Assembly (NCBI RefSeq): GCF_003971195.1
Contig: NZ_CP034593.1
Location: 2,418,001 to 2,482,000 of the forward strand
Length of the DNA: 64,000 nt
Source of the DNA: Flaviflexus ciconiae
GTDB lineage: Bacteria > Actinomycetota > Actinomycetes > Actinomycetales > Actinomycetaceae
Direction of reading: 5' to 3'
Positions within the stretch are counted from its first letter, which is position 1. Each line of letters opens with the position of its first letter. A program made the translations under genes and the position numbers. Below the pieces are notes generated by a model. That model had not been told where the DNA came from. It was given only the letters and a program-made list of their open reading frames with translations, and did no database searches. Below, piece by piece: positions 50,004 through 59,824 of this stretch.

Positions 50004-50270
50004 GTGGCGGAAAGCGGAACGAGTTTGAGTGAGGAAGACCTGGCGGTTCTGGAACTCGAGGACGGCTGGCAGAAGAATTATTCGACGAAGGCCGAAGCCA
50101 TTCGGCGCGAGCTCGGATGGTCGACAACGAAGTACTACATTCGCCTCAATCTGCTGCTCGACAACCCGGAAGCAATCTACTCTCGTCCCGTCACCGTGGG
50201 CCGACTCAGAAGGCTTCGAGAAGCTCGAACCGATGAACGCGGCGGTGCACATACGCAACAATCGTCATAA
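50004..50270 (+). CDS. DUF3263 small DNA-binding-like protein
   Basis: 88 residues. LSEEDLAVLELEDGWQKNYSTKAEAIRRELGWSTTKYYIRLNLLLDNPEAI matches DUF3263, an actinobacterial family with an HTH-like core. Regularly found beside a LytR_C protein, as here (18 bases to the next gene). GTG with AAGGGAG upstream. Exact role unknown, likely transcription control of an envelope gene. Confidence 0.88.
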   Translation: MAESGTSLSEEDLAVLELEDGWQKNYSTKAEAIRRELGWSTTKYYIRLNLLLDNPEAIYSRPVTVGRLRRLREARTDERGGAHTQQSS

Positions 50271-50288
50271 GCGGCTAAAGTTAGCGGC

Positions 50289-50981
50289 GTGGAGCAGTAT
50301 CCAAAGGACGAATTCGACGAGCTCGCTGAAGCTCGGACCCTCAGAGGAGCGCATCGGAAGAAGCGCTCCCCACTCAGAGTCCTCATTCCCTTCCTCGCTG
50401 TTCTGATCATCGCTCCCGCACTCGGGTGGGGCGTTGTCGAGCTTATGAGCCAGGACGGCATGACCAACCCCTTCGTCGCCGCAGACGAGTCGGACGAAGA
50501 ATCCGAAGCCGGTGAATCCGATGATGCGGCGGATGGTGGATCTGGCGATGCTGAGGGCACCGCTGACCCCTCGGGTGACGAAACCGATAACGGCACCGAT
50601 CCGGCCGACCCAACCGACGATACTGAGACGGCAGATCCGACGGACGATGCCTCCGAGGAGCCAACCGAGGAGCCGAGCGAAGACATTGAGACTCTCGCTC
50701 CCGTTCCCGGCGTCAGCTACGACGCCAGCGTTCTGCTCTACAACGGCACGGGAGTCCCGGGCGGCGCGGCCGAGGCAGAGAGCACTCTGCGGACGGCCGG
50801 ATATACGAACATCACGGTCCAGGACTACGCGGGTGCGACACCAGCAAACGATGCCATCTACTTCGCCTCAAATGAGCTGTACGCCACAGGACAGAACGTC
50901 GCGCAGAACCTGGTGATCGACTTCTGGGCGGAGAACGCTGGAATGACGGGGGCGTCGGACATCGTCATCTACATTCGCTGA
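50289..50981 (+). CDS. Membrane protein with acidic spacer and LytR_C domain
   Basis: 230 residues. Cytoplasmic start, one membrane helix (about 34-54), a very acidic Asp/Glu/Thr/Pro spacer (about 70-135), and extracellular LytR_C (VLLYNGTGVPGGAAEAESTLRTAGYTN). GTG start. Conserved partner of DUF3263; likely part of cell-wall assembly. Confidence 0.85.
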   Translation: MEQYPKDEFDELAEARTLRGAHRKKRSPLRVLIPFLAVLIIAPALGWGVVELMSQDGMTNPFVAADESDEESEAGESDDAADGGSGDAEGTADPSGDETDNGTDPADPTDDTETADPTDDASEEPTEEPSEDIETLAPVPGVSYDASVLLYNGTGVPGGAAEAESTLRTAGYTNITVQDYAGATPANDAIYFASNELYATGQNVAQNLVIDFWAENAGMTGASDIVIYIR

Positions 50982-51012
50982 CGTCCGCTGGTAGCGTGAT
51001 CTTTTTCCCCGT

Positions 51013-51039
51013 CTTGCACTCGACGGGTGAGAGTGCCAA
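51013..51039 (+). promoter_or_regulatory. CIRCE element 1
   Basis: CTTGCACTC-N9-GAGTGCCAA, the HrcA-binding inverted repeat with one to two mismatches. It overlaps a plausible promoter (TTGCAC...CAAAAT). Confidence 0.8.
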
Positions 51040-51046
51040 AATCGAG

Positions 51047-52795
<1,749 letters not shown>

Positions 52796-52816
52796 AAACG
52801 CCCAGCCAACGGCTAA

Positions 52817-52858
52817 CTGAAGGAGGGGAGCACCAAACGCGGTGTTCCCCTCCTTCAG
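52817..52858 (+). terminator. Terminator of groEL
   Basis: An 18-bp stem (52817-52834 with 52841-52858) and a six-base loop, 21 bases after the stop. Confidence 0.8.
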
Positions 52859-53033
52859 TCATGTCTGAAAGCTTCCAGTCATATCCAACAGCCCCCGGCG
52901 TATCTGCGAGTAAAACTCGCAAGGGACGGCTGCGAATGTTCGGCGGGAGTTTTATGCCGATATTTCCTTTTTGCATGGCGGTATTTCCCGACTTGCGAAT
53001 GCAGTGGCCGTGCCCGACTGCGGCGAAGCGGCA

Positions 53034-53477
53034 CTAGTAGGCTGGTTCCCGTTCAAAGCCAGCCCGTCCATCCCCGTTATCGTCATCCTCGTCGGGCGTG
53101 GCCGCGGTGGCCGGTTCCTCGTCAACCCAGTCAGGGGTGGTGGCCGTCAGAGAGCTAGGTGCCGGAGGTTGGGCGAGGTTGGCGGAGCCACTACGCTCAG
53201 TATGCTTGGTCCGAGGGGCGTCAGTTTTAACCGGTTTAGAACGAGCGGCCGTGGAGTGACCAGATTCTGCTTGAGACGTGTCCGCGGGGGTGGGCGCACT
53301 CGTGGCTTCGGGAAGTCCTGCCTGCCTGCGGGCCAGCCTCTCCTGCATTCGTTTTGCAATATCGTCCCGTTCGGCCTTCTTCCGTTCGGCCGGGGTGAGC
53401 TTTCTAGGGGGAGATCCGGGCTCCGCCTCATCGGGCATGTCCTCTAGCGAGGAACGGACAACTTCGGGTTCCCTCAC
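53034..53477 (-). CDS. Charged low-complexity protein, unknown function
   Basis: 147 residues, mostly Ser/Pro/Thr/Ala/Glu with a Lys/Glu helix (LTPAERKKAERDDIAKRMQERLARR). Likely intrinsically disordered and cytoplasmic. It overlaps the HD-like gene upstream by four bases, and both share an odd composition, so they are probably one functional unit. Not recognised. Confidence 0.6.
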   Translation of the reverse strand: MREPEVVRSSLEDMPDEAEPGSPPRKLTPAERKKAERDDIAKRMQERLARRQAGLPEATSAPTPADTSQAESGHSTAARSKPVKTDAPRTKHTERSGSANLAQPPAPSSLTATTPDWVDEEPATAATPDEDDDNGDGRAGFEREPAY

Positions 53478-54430
53478 GGCCCCTGCGACAGGGTGCGGGG
53501 CAACAAGTCATCCTGTGAGGATGGAAGGACCTCCAGCTCCGAGGGCCGATCGGCGGGAACCAAAGGATTCTCAGCTCGCTTCTGCGCATATTCCTCGGGA
53601 GTGAGCGGACTGGCTTCGGTCTCTGTTTCGGGATTGGGAACGCTGTCGCTAGTGTCGTTTGGTGAACCGGGATGCTTCCACTCGCTTGGTGGCTCGGTTT
53701 CCGCTGGGATCTGAATATTCTGAAGCTCTGCAAGCTTCACTTCCAGCCGATCAAGTTCGGCCGATAGGTTCTCCCGCGCCTGAGATTCCCACTGCCTGCC
53801 AAGCGGTGACACAAAGATCTGTTTGCGTGCCAGCAGTCGTTTGACGATCTCCCGTCGTGCCTCCAGGAATGATTGGGCGGGAATGTGTGCGTATTCTTCG
53901 CGAACAGCCTCCAGGTACTTGGCGTACTTTTGGGGGCCTGCGGCAAGGGAACCGAGATGAGCATCGCGGAGGGCAAGCTTGTCGATGTCGACCGTGCTCA
54001 GCGTAGTCGACACGCACGGGTCTTCCTCCCTCGGCTGCTTTTTCATGCCGGTAATGAGATCGGCGATCCGGTCGACCTTTTTCTCTTCGATGCCGAGTTC
54101 GGCAAGTTCGGCGCGCGCTACGCGTGCCGATTCGACCTCGTTCTCGCCGCCGTTGCGGGTGTAGGCATCCTTCTCGGACGTGGAGAACACGCAGCCGTGA
54201 TAGTAGGCGGCGAGCCTTACAAGATCGGGACTGTGGGTTTCCGGCGCTAGGGCGGTGACGCGTGAGAGGACGTCGGTAAGGTGGTGCAGGTCGTGGTGGT
54301 GACGATCCTTGCCGTTCCAGCGCGTGATCAGGCGTTCCGCGGCATCCGTAATCTCCTCATCGGGCGCCGTTGCGCCCGCGGCGCGGGCACTCCTGATAAA
54401 GGTGGGGAGAAGCCACTGGGGATAGTCCAT
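53474..54430 (-). CDS. HD-like protein with degenerate metal motif and disordered tail
   Basis: 318 residues. Residues 1-200 resemble the predicted HD-superfamily phosphohydrolases that start with a HHxLxHL helix (HHHDLHHLTDVL) and have AAYYHDxVY and GGENE...SA. In this protein the HD pair is HG (LAAYYHGCVF), so the catalytic Asp is missing and metal-dependent hydrolysis is doubtful; the rest of the pattern remains. The C-terminal 100 residues are disordered and Pro/Glu-rich. Might be a binding or regulatory protein. Downstream of the SDR gene on the opposite strand. Confidence 0.7.
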   Translation of the reverse strand: MDYPQWLLPTFIRSARAAGATAPDEEITDAAERLITRWNGKDRHHHDLHHLTDVLSRVTALAPETHSPDLVRLAAYYHGCVFSTSEKDAYTRNGGENEVESARVARAELAELGIEEKKVDRIADLITGMKKQPREEDPCVSTTLSTVDIDKLALRDAHLGSLAAGPQKYAKYLEAVREEYAHIPAQSFLEARREIVKRLLARKQIFVSPLGRQWESQARENLSAELDRLEVKLAELQNIQIPAETEPPSEWKHPGSPNDTSDSVPNPETETEASPLTPEEYAQKRAENPLVPADRPSELEVLPSSQDDLLPRTLSQGP

Positions 54431-54561
54431 ACGTGGGTCGATGCCTTTCTACGGTCACCGGAAGTCTAGACTCATTCGGGGTAGTTTTCGACCGGCGGAG
54501 GTCCCGCGAGGTCCCGGCGTGCACTACCCTTAGTGATGTACTAGTAGGAAGGTTCAGGCAC

Positions 54562-55353
54562 ATGGCCAAGAGCACTCACCCCCTTGCAGGGCGAGCCCTC
54601 ATCACGGGTGGAACGTCCGGGATTGGGTTGGAGTTTGCCAGGCAGCTTGCCGAGCGTGGCCTGAACCTCGTCCTGGTCGCACGCGAACAGGATCGCCTCG
54701 AACGCACCGCCAAGCAGTTCGAGTGGCGCCACGGAGTAACCGTTGAGGTTATTGCCGCAGACCTGGGAACCCCCGAAGGCCGCTCCTCCGTTGCGGACCG
54801 CCTCCTGGATGATGAATCACCGGTCAACGTTTTCGTGAACAACGCCGGTGCGGGACTGTACGAGCCACTCGTCACCGACAACCTGGAGCCGCACCGCAAA
54901 GCCATTGAGGTCATGTTGTGGGCCGTTCTCGAACTGGGTGCGGCAGCGGGCCGTGCCATGAAGCAACGGGGAAGCGGAACAATCATCAACACCGCTTCGA
55001 TCTCGGGCCTGGTTCCCATGGGTGGGTACTCTGCCATCAAGTCCTGGGTGAAGACCTACTCCGAGGCGCTCTACCTTCAGCTCCGTGCTCACGGCGTTCA
55101 CGTGACGACCTTTATGCCGGGCTGGGTCCGCACCGAATTCCATCAGCGCACCGGTGTGAAGACCTCGAACATTCCCGACTTCCTGTGGCTGGAACCGGAG
55201 CGCGTCGTGCGCGAATGCCTTGAGGACACAGAAAAGGGCAAGGTCATGTCGATCCCCTCGAAGCGTTTCAAGGTCATTGGCTTCCTTGCCGAACGGGGGC
55301 CGCAGGGAGCCGTGCGGGCCGTTGTTCAGAAGATCAACAAGGGGCGTCAGTGA
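54562..55353 (+). CDS. Short-chain dehydrogenase
   Basis: 263 residues. ALITGGTSGIGLEFARQLAERG, NNAGAG, and catalytic Ser...YSAIKSW. The form (with VTTFMPGWVRTEFHQR) resembles SDRs of fatty-acid or lipid metabolism. GTG of the acyltransferase starts within its stop region, so the pair is coupled and likely acts on lipids. ATG at 54562 with AGGAAGG upstream. Confidence 0.88.
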   Translation: MAKSTHPLAGRALITGGTSGIGLEFARQLAERGLNLVLVAREQDRLERTAKQFEWRHGVTVEVIAADLGTPEGRSSVADRLLDDESPVNVFVNNAGAGLYEPLVTDNLEPHRKAIEVMLWAVLELGAAAGRAMKQRGSGTIINTASISGLVPMGGYSAIKSWVKTYSEALYLQLRAHGVHVTTFMPGWVRTEFHQRTGVKTSNIPDFLWLEPERVVRECLEDTEKGKVMSIPSKRFKVIGFLAERGPQGAVRAVVQKINKGRQ

Positions 55354-56099
55354 GCAAGCTCCATCCCCTTAATCAGTACACGTCATCATCACACCGGGCG
55401 GTCAGGCGGTTTATTCGCCGCACCATTGCACGCCCGCTGATCACGACGCTCCTGTCGACCTCCACCGAGGGCCAGGAGTCCGTGGCGGAACTCGAAGGTG
55501 CCTACATTGTTGTTGGTAACCATTCGAGCCACCTCGATGCTCCGATGATGTTCACGTTGCTTCCCTCGCACATGACTGACAGGCTTGCCACCGGTGCGGC
55601 CGCCGATTACTTCTATCGCCGTCGCATCATTTCGAAGCTGACGGCACTGTTCTTCAACACCTACCCGATCGAACGAAAGGGCAAGGTGAAGACAGCGACC
55701 GGACGTGGCCTTCGGGAGCAGGAAGGCCCGAGCCCCGCCGCCGGCATGACAGGCCGCCTGCTGAGAGCGGGAATCCCGATCCTGATCTTCCCCGAAGGCA
55801 CCCGTAGCCGCGATGGTCGCATGGGTGAGTTCAAGGCCGGCGCTGCCGCACTGTCCCAGAAGATTAGTGTCCCGATCGTCCCCGTCGCACTTATTGGTGG
55901 GCACGATGCTATGCCGGTCGGTGCCGTGTGGCCGAAGCTGGGTCGTCCCCGCGCCAAGCTGGTTCTCGGTAGCCCGATGTTGGCAGAAGACGGGGAGACG
56001 GTCGAAGAGTACAACGCCCGCATCCGTGCCTGCGTCGCGGCCATGAAGGCAACCGGACACCCTCACTCCGGTGAAGACATTGACCAGGACGCCGCCTAA
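55350..56099 (+). CDS. 1-acylglycerol-3-phosphate acyltransferase-like (PlsC family)
   Basis: 249 residues. NHSSHLD is the H(X)4D acyltransferase motif, FPEGTRSRDGRMGEFKAGAA the substrate-binding EGT motif. Transfers acyl groups to a lipid such as lysophosphatidic acid. Coupled to the SDR upstream. One or two hydrophobic helices suggest membrane association. Confidence 0.88.
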   Translation: MSKLHPLNQYTSSSHRAVRRFIRRTIARPLITTLLSTSTEGQESVAELEGAYIVVGNHSSHLDAPMMFTLLPSHMTDRLATGAAADYFYRRRIISKLTALFFNTYPIERKGKVKTATGRGLREQEGPSPAAGMTGRLLRAGIPILIFPEGTRSRDGRMGEFKAGAAALSQKISVPIVPVALIGGHDAMPVGAVWPKLGRPRAKLVLGSPMLAEDGETVEEYNARIRACVAAMKATGHPHSGEDIDQDAA

Positions 56100-56152
56100 C
56101 GGACTCGTTTCCCTGACGTGCTCTGAAGCACAGAAGAATAAGCCTGAACCAA

Positions 56153-56193
56153 CGAGGGCGAGCACGTGGCATGGCGCCAGATGCTCGCCCTCG
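56153..56193. terminator. Bidirectional terminator between plsC-like gene and sensor kinase
   Basis: A perfect 12-bp stem (56153-56164 with 56182-56193), extended by an outer GCC/GGC, lies between converging genes. Confidence 0.75.
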
Positions 56194-56243
56194 GGCTTAT
56201 CGACTACTGCTGGATCAGTCGGGTAGCGACCGGGTTCGGCAGG

Positions 56244-57731
56244 CTACTTCTCGAGGTCCTCACTGGTTGGAGAGGATGGGGACACGTACGTGCCTGCGTG
56301 GTCGTTCCTCTGGAGGATCGGGATATTGAGCGAAACGGTGGTGCCGCCACCCGGGGTTTCCGAAATATTAGCGGAGCCGTTGTGGGCTGCCGCGATCGAG
56401 GAGACGATGGCGAGGCCAAGGCCGGAACCACCGGAAGCTCGGGAACGCGAGGTGTCGACACGGTAGAAGCGTTCGAAGACTTTCTCGCGGTTCTCGGGAG
56501 GAATACCCGGACCGTGGTCCCGGACCTCAATGACAGCCATGGTGACCATCCCGGTAACTGCCCTGACCTGTTCCGTGCCAACGGCTATGTCGACCCGCGT
56601 GCCCTTCGGGGTGTGCTGCAGGATGTTGGTGAGGAGGTTTGAGACCACCTGGGTGATCTTGTCCCGGTCAACGAGGGCTATGACATCTTCCGGTTCGTCC
56701 CCGAACAGGCCGATGACCTCGACCGGATAGTCGGAGGAGCGGGCCCTGAAGTCAAGAATGGCGCTCTGGGCAAGATCGGTGATGTTGGCGGGCGCAATGT
56801 TGAGGGGGCGGGACTCGTCGAGGCGAGCAAGCATGAGGAGATCTTCAACGAGCCCTCCCATGCGCCTGGCCTCGGATTCGATCCGGTCCATGGCCTGGCC
56901 GACCTTGTCGGGGCCGATCCCTCCCATGCGGTACAGCTCTGCGTAACCGCGCACGGATGCGAGCGGTGTGCGGAGCTCATGAGAAGCATCGGAAACGAAT
57001 TGCCTCATCTTGTTCTCGGACCGTTCCCGGGCGGTCATGGCGGCCTCGATTTGGCCGAGCATGATGTTGATGGAACCGGCGAGGTGGCCGACTTCGATGC
57101 CCATGTTTTCCGTGGGGACGCGCTTGGAAAGGTCGCCCTGGGTAATCTGCTTGGTGGTATGTTCAATGATTCGCAGGGGCTTCAAAGCGTGCTGAACAAT
57201 GAAGTAAGAAATTAGGGCACCGAGGGCTACGACGCAGGTGGCGATGAGAAGCAGAATGAGCATCATCTGCGTCTTCGTGTGCTCAACGTTGTTGAGCGGG
57301 AAGGCAATCGCGACGGCCGGGAACTGCTCCGAAACGGTCGGCAGGTATATGGCGCGCCATGTCGAATTGTCGAGCGTGCCCGGGATTGTTATCGGGTTTG
57401 ATGGTGGACCATCGAAAACGACCGTGACATCCTTTGGGGTGCCGTACCGTTCCTGCATGGATGGCGACATGTACTGCCAGTCGGCCCCGGCCGCGTTCTG
57501 AACGTAAATGTAATACGGCGATGGGACGACCTGAACATTCGTACCCGCCAGGGCATTGAATGTCTGTTGGGCAATGGTGGCGCCGGAAGATTTGAGATCG
57601 GAGTCGACCTGGTTCATGAGAACTTGGCTCATGACCGTCATGGTGCTCATAAACACCGCCCCCAGTGCCACGGTGAGCACGAGGACGTAAAGGGCGACAA
57701 GCCGCCCGGTCAGACTTCGTTCGTTACGCAA
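56244..57731 (-). CDS. Two-component sensor histidine kinase
   Basis: 495 residues. Two membrane helices (about 13-35 and 157-180) enclose an external sensing loop; then HAMP, HisKA with His251 in SDASHELRTPLASVRGYAEL, and HATPase (DRDKITQVVSNLLTNILQH, GLGLAIVSSIAAAH). Autophosphorylates His251 and passes phosphate to the regulator encoded just upstream (two bases). Stimulus unknown; the layout and pairing resemble MprB/TrcS-type envelope sensors. Confidence 0.95.
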   Translation of the reverse strand: MRNERSLTGRLVALYVLVLTVALGAVFMSTMTVMSQVLMNQVDSDLKSSGATIAQQTFNALAGTNVQVVPSPYYIYVQNAAGADWQYMSPSMQERYGTPKDVTVVFDGPPSNPITIPGTLDNSTWRAIYLPTVSEQFPAVAIAFPLNNVEHTKTQMMLILLLIATCVVALGALISYFIVQHALKPLRIIEHTTKQITQGDLSKRVPTENMGIEVGHLAGSINIMLGQIEAAMTARERSENKMRQFVSDASHELRTPLASVRGYAELYRMGGIGPDKVGQAMDRIESEARRMGGLVEDLLMLARLDESRPLNIAPANITDLAQSAILDFRARSSDYPVEVIGLFGDEPEDVIALVDRDKITQVVSNLLTNILQHTPKGTRVDIAVGTEQVRAVTGMVTMAVIEVRDHGPGIPPENREKVFERFYRVDTSRSRASGGSGLGLAIVSSIAAAHNGSANISETPGGGTTVSLNIPILQRNDHAGTYVSPSSPTSEDLEK

Positions 57732-57733
57732 AA

Positions 57734-58438
57734 CTACTGCTGTTCGCGCAGCACGTATCCGATGGCACGCTTCGTATGAATCAGCGGAGTTACTTCAATA
57801 CCGAGAGCCTCCGAAGAATCGATCTTGCGGCGCAGGTAGGAAATGTAGGACTCGACGATGGAAATCTCACCGTTCCAGTTGTAGTCCCACACATGGTCGA
57901 TGATCTGTTCCTTCGAAACAACCCGTTCAGCGTTAATCATCAGGTAGCGCAGGAGCTTGAACTCGGTGGGGGACAGCTCCACGTTTACGCCGGCACGGTG
58001 CACCTCGTAGGAGTCCTCGTTGAGAACAAGATCGCCATACACAATGTTGCCCTCTTCCCGCTCGTCATTCGTGCGGCGGAGGATCGCGCGGATGCGAGCA
58101 ACAACCTCTTCCAGGGAGAAGGGCTTCGTCACGTAGTCGTCGCCGCCCACGGACAGGCCACGGACCTTATCCTGAAGATCATCCTTTGCGGTAAGGAACA
58201 GCACCGGCAAACCGGGCTCGTGTTCGCGCAGCTTCTTCAGCACTTCGAAGCCATCCATGTCCGGAAGCATGATGTCGAGGACCACCAGGTCGGGGTGAAC
58301 GAAAGAGACCTGGGAGATCGCCTCGTGACCATCAGCTGCCATGCGGACCTCGAAGCCCGCGAAGGTCAGTGATGCGCTGAGGAGCTCGCGGATCGACGGC
58401 TCGTCATCAACTACAAGGATCTTTGCTTCTGCACTCAT
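57734..58438 (-). CDS. Two-component response regulator, OmpR/PhoB family
   Basis: 234 residues. Receiver with Asp11/Asp12, phospho-acceptor Asp55 and Lys105, and a winged-helix C-terminal domain (SPTEFKLLRYLMIN, VESYISYLRRKIDSSEALGIE, KRAIGYVLREQQ). Partner of the adjacent kinase. I chose ATG at 58438 (MSAEAKILVVDDE); an ATG three codons upstream is possible. Resembles TrcR/PrrA-type regulators, but the regulon cannot be inferred. Confidence 0.95.
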   Translation of the reverse strand: MSAEAKILVVDDEPSIRELLSASLTFAGFEVRMAADGHEAISQVSFVHPDLVVLDIMLPDMDGFEVLKKLREHEPGLPVLFLTAKDDLQDKVRGLSVGGDDYVTKPFSLEEVVARIRAILRRTNDEREEGNIVYGDLVLNEDSYEVHRAGVNVELSPTEFKLLRYLMINAERVVSKEQIIDHVWDYNWNGEISIVESYISYLRRKIDSSEALGIEVTPLIHTKRAIGYVLREQQ

Positions 58439-58835
58439 GCGTTCCATTATCTTGACGTTGGCTGAGAGTTGTCTGGGAAACAAAACGTAATTTCCAGGAA
58501 ACCGGATACTCCCACAACCGGCTACCAGGCCAGCATCACCAAGTCTCAAGCGGCCTCTGCGAAACGTCACCATCCAGAAACCGCACCATGACAGGAATCT
58601 CGGACTCAGTCCAATATTCGAGTAGCCCTCTGCACACGAATCCCACGTCCTTCCCTTGTCTTCGAGATGTGACGAGAGAGTCACCGAGCAGGGCAAGAAA
58701 TTGACTGCGGCCCGGGTAGAAGAAAAGTTAACTGCGGAGGGTCAGTTAGGAGGCGGCGGTGTGGGTTGGAGGCGGAAGGTCGGGTGGGAGAAGGAACTGA
58801 CCGAATGATTCGGGGAATCCTTCATTAAGAGGTGC

Positions 58836-58878
58836 GAATAGAAGATTTGACTAAAGGTCTGAATAGAAGATTTGACTA
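58836..58878. repeat. Two direct copies of an 18-bp unit at 25-bp period
   Basis: GAATAGAAGATTTGACTA occurs at 58836-58853 and again at 58861-58878, with AAGGTCT between. Located immediately before the pspA terminator. Could be a small tandem duplication or binding sites. Confidence 0.7.
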
Positions 58879-58880
58879 GA

Positions 58881-58908
58881 GGAGGGGACCCGCGCGCGGA
58901 TCCCCTCC
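58881..58908 (-). terminator. Terminator of pspA
   Basis: GGAGGGGA(C/T)CCGCG stem, one mismatch, with a short loop; about 60 bases beyond the pspA stop. Confidence 0.65.
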
Positions 58909-58965
58909 CGATGCTAGCGGCTGTCCCGCTGTGGAGACTCTTAGGACCGAGGTCTCCGGGGGTGC

Positions 58966-59724
58966 CTAGTAGATCGTGCTGTCGCCCGATTCGATGGCCG
59001 GCTTTTCCTTGTTGCCGCCCTTGAGGGCTGCGAGGCGGGCTTCGATCTCGATGTTCTTCGAAGCGTCCTCGAGCTCGGCGAACTGGTCGGCGATCGAGGA
59101 GCTCTGAAGCTCTGCACGGCCAGCTACGGCTGCCTCTTCGCGCCGGATCTGCTCCTCGTAGCGGGAGATCTCCGACGTGGGGTCGAGAACGTTGATGGAA
59201 GCCATCGACTCCTGGACCTGAGCCTGGGCGTGGGCGGACTTCTGGCGAGCAACGAGCGAATCACGCTTGCTCTTCAGCTGGTCCAGCTTCTGGTGCATCG
59301 TCTGTAGGCCGTCCTTGAGCTGGTCAACGACCTCGTTCTGCGACTCGATCATCGGCTCGGCGGACTTAGCTTCGGACTCGGCAGCGATCTGCTTGGAGAT
59401 AGCAACCTTCGCAAGGTCGTCAAACTTCTGTGCGTTCGCATCGTCGCCGGCGCCACGGAACTGCTCGGCACGGTCGGAGGCTGCGATAGCCTTGCGGCCC
59501 CAGTCCTCTGCTTCCTTGAGATCCTCAGCATGATCGGCCTCTGCGAGACGGAGGTTACCGATCGTGACTGCGATGGCGTCCTCGGCCTCCGAGATCGAGT
59601 TCGTGTAGTCGCGGACGAGCTGATCCAGCATCTTCTGCGGATCCTCAGCGCGATCGAGGAGAGCGTTGATGTTGGCGCGGGCAAGCTGGCCAATACGGCC
59701 AAGGATGGACTGCTTTTCAGCCAT
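58966..59724 (-). CDS. pspA: PspA/IM30-family membrane-protecting protein
   Basis: 252 residues, all helical. MAEKQSILGRIGQLARANINALLDRAEDPQKMLDQLVRDY is the family's N-terminal amphipathic helix and first coil. Binds stressed membranes, forming ESCRT-III-like oligomers. Gene downstream of the TPM protein gene with 100 bases between, so the two may be co-transcribed as an envelope-stress pair. Stress-induced expression is expected, though no extracytoplasmic sigma site is obvious. Confidence 0.95.
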   Translation of the reverse strand: MAEKQSILGRIGQLARANINALLDRAEDPQKMLDQLVRDYTNSISEAEDAIAVTIGNLRLAEADHAEDLKEAEDWGRKAIAASDRAEQFRGAGDDANAQKFDDLAKVAISKQIAAESEAKSAEPMIESQNEVVDQLKDGLQTMHQKLDQLKSKRDSLVARQKSAHAQAQVQESMASINVLDPTSEISRYEEQIRREEAAVAGRAELQSSSIADQFAELEDASKNIEIEARLAALKGGNKEKPAIESGDSTIY

Positions 59725-59824
59725 GGTGAACCTTTCGTTGGTTATCGATGCTTGGGAACAAATCTAGTGTTGGTACTGGATAGTAGAAGGGAAAAGGACA
59801 AAGGGCGGGGACTGGTACCCAGTT

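Larger units (their letters stand above)
58439..58965. other. Gap upstream of the two-component genes and downstream of pspA
   Basis: About 530 bases without a supported gene. Contains the response regulator promoter, a short direct repeat, a hairpin terminator for pspA, and otherwise no recognisable features. Confidence 0.5.
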
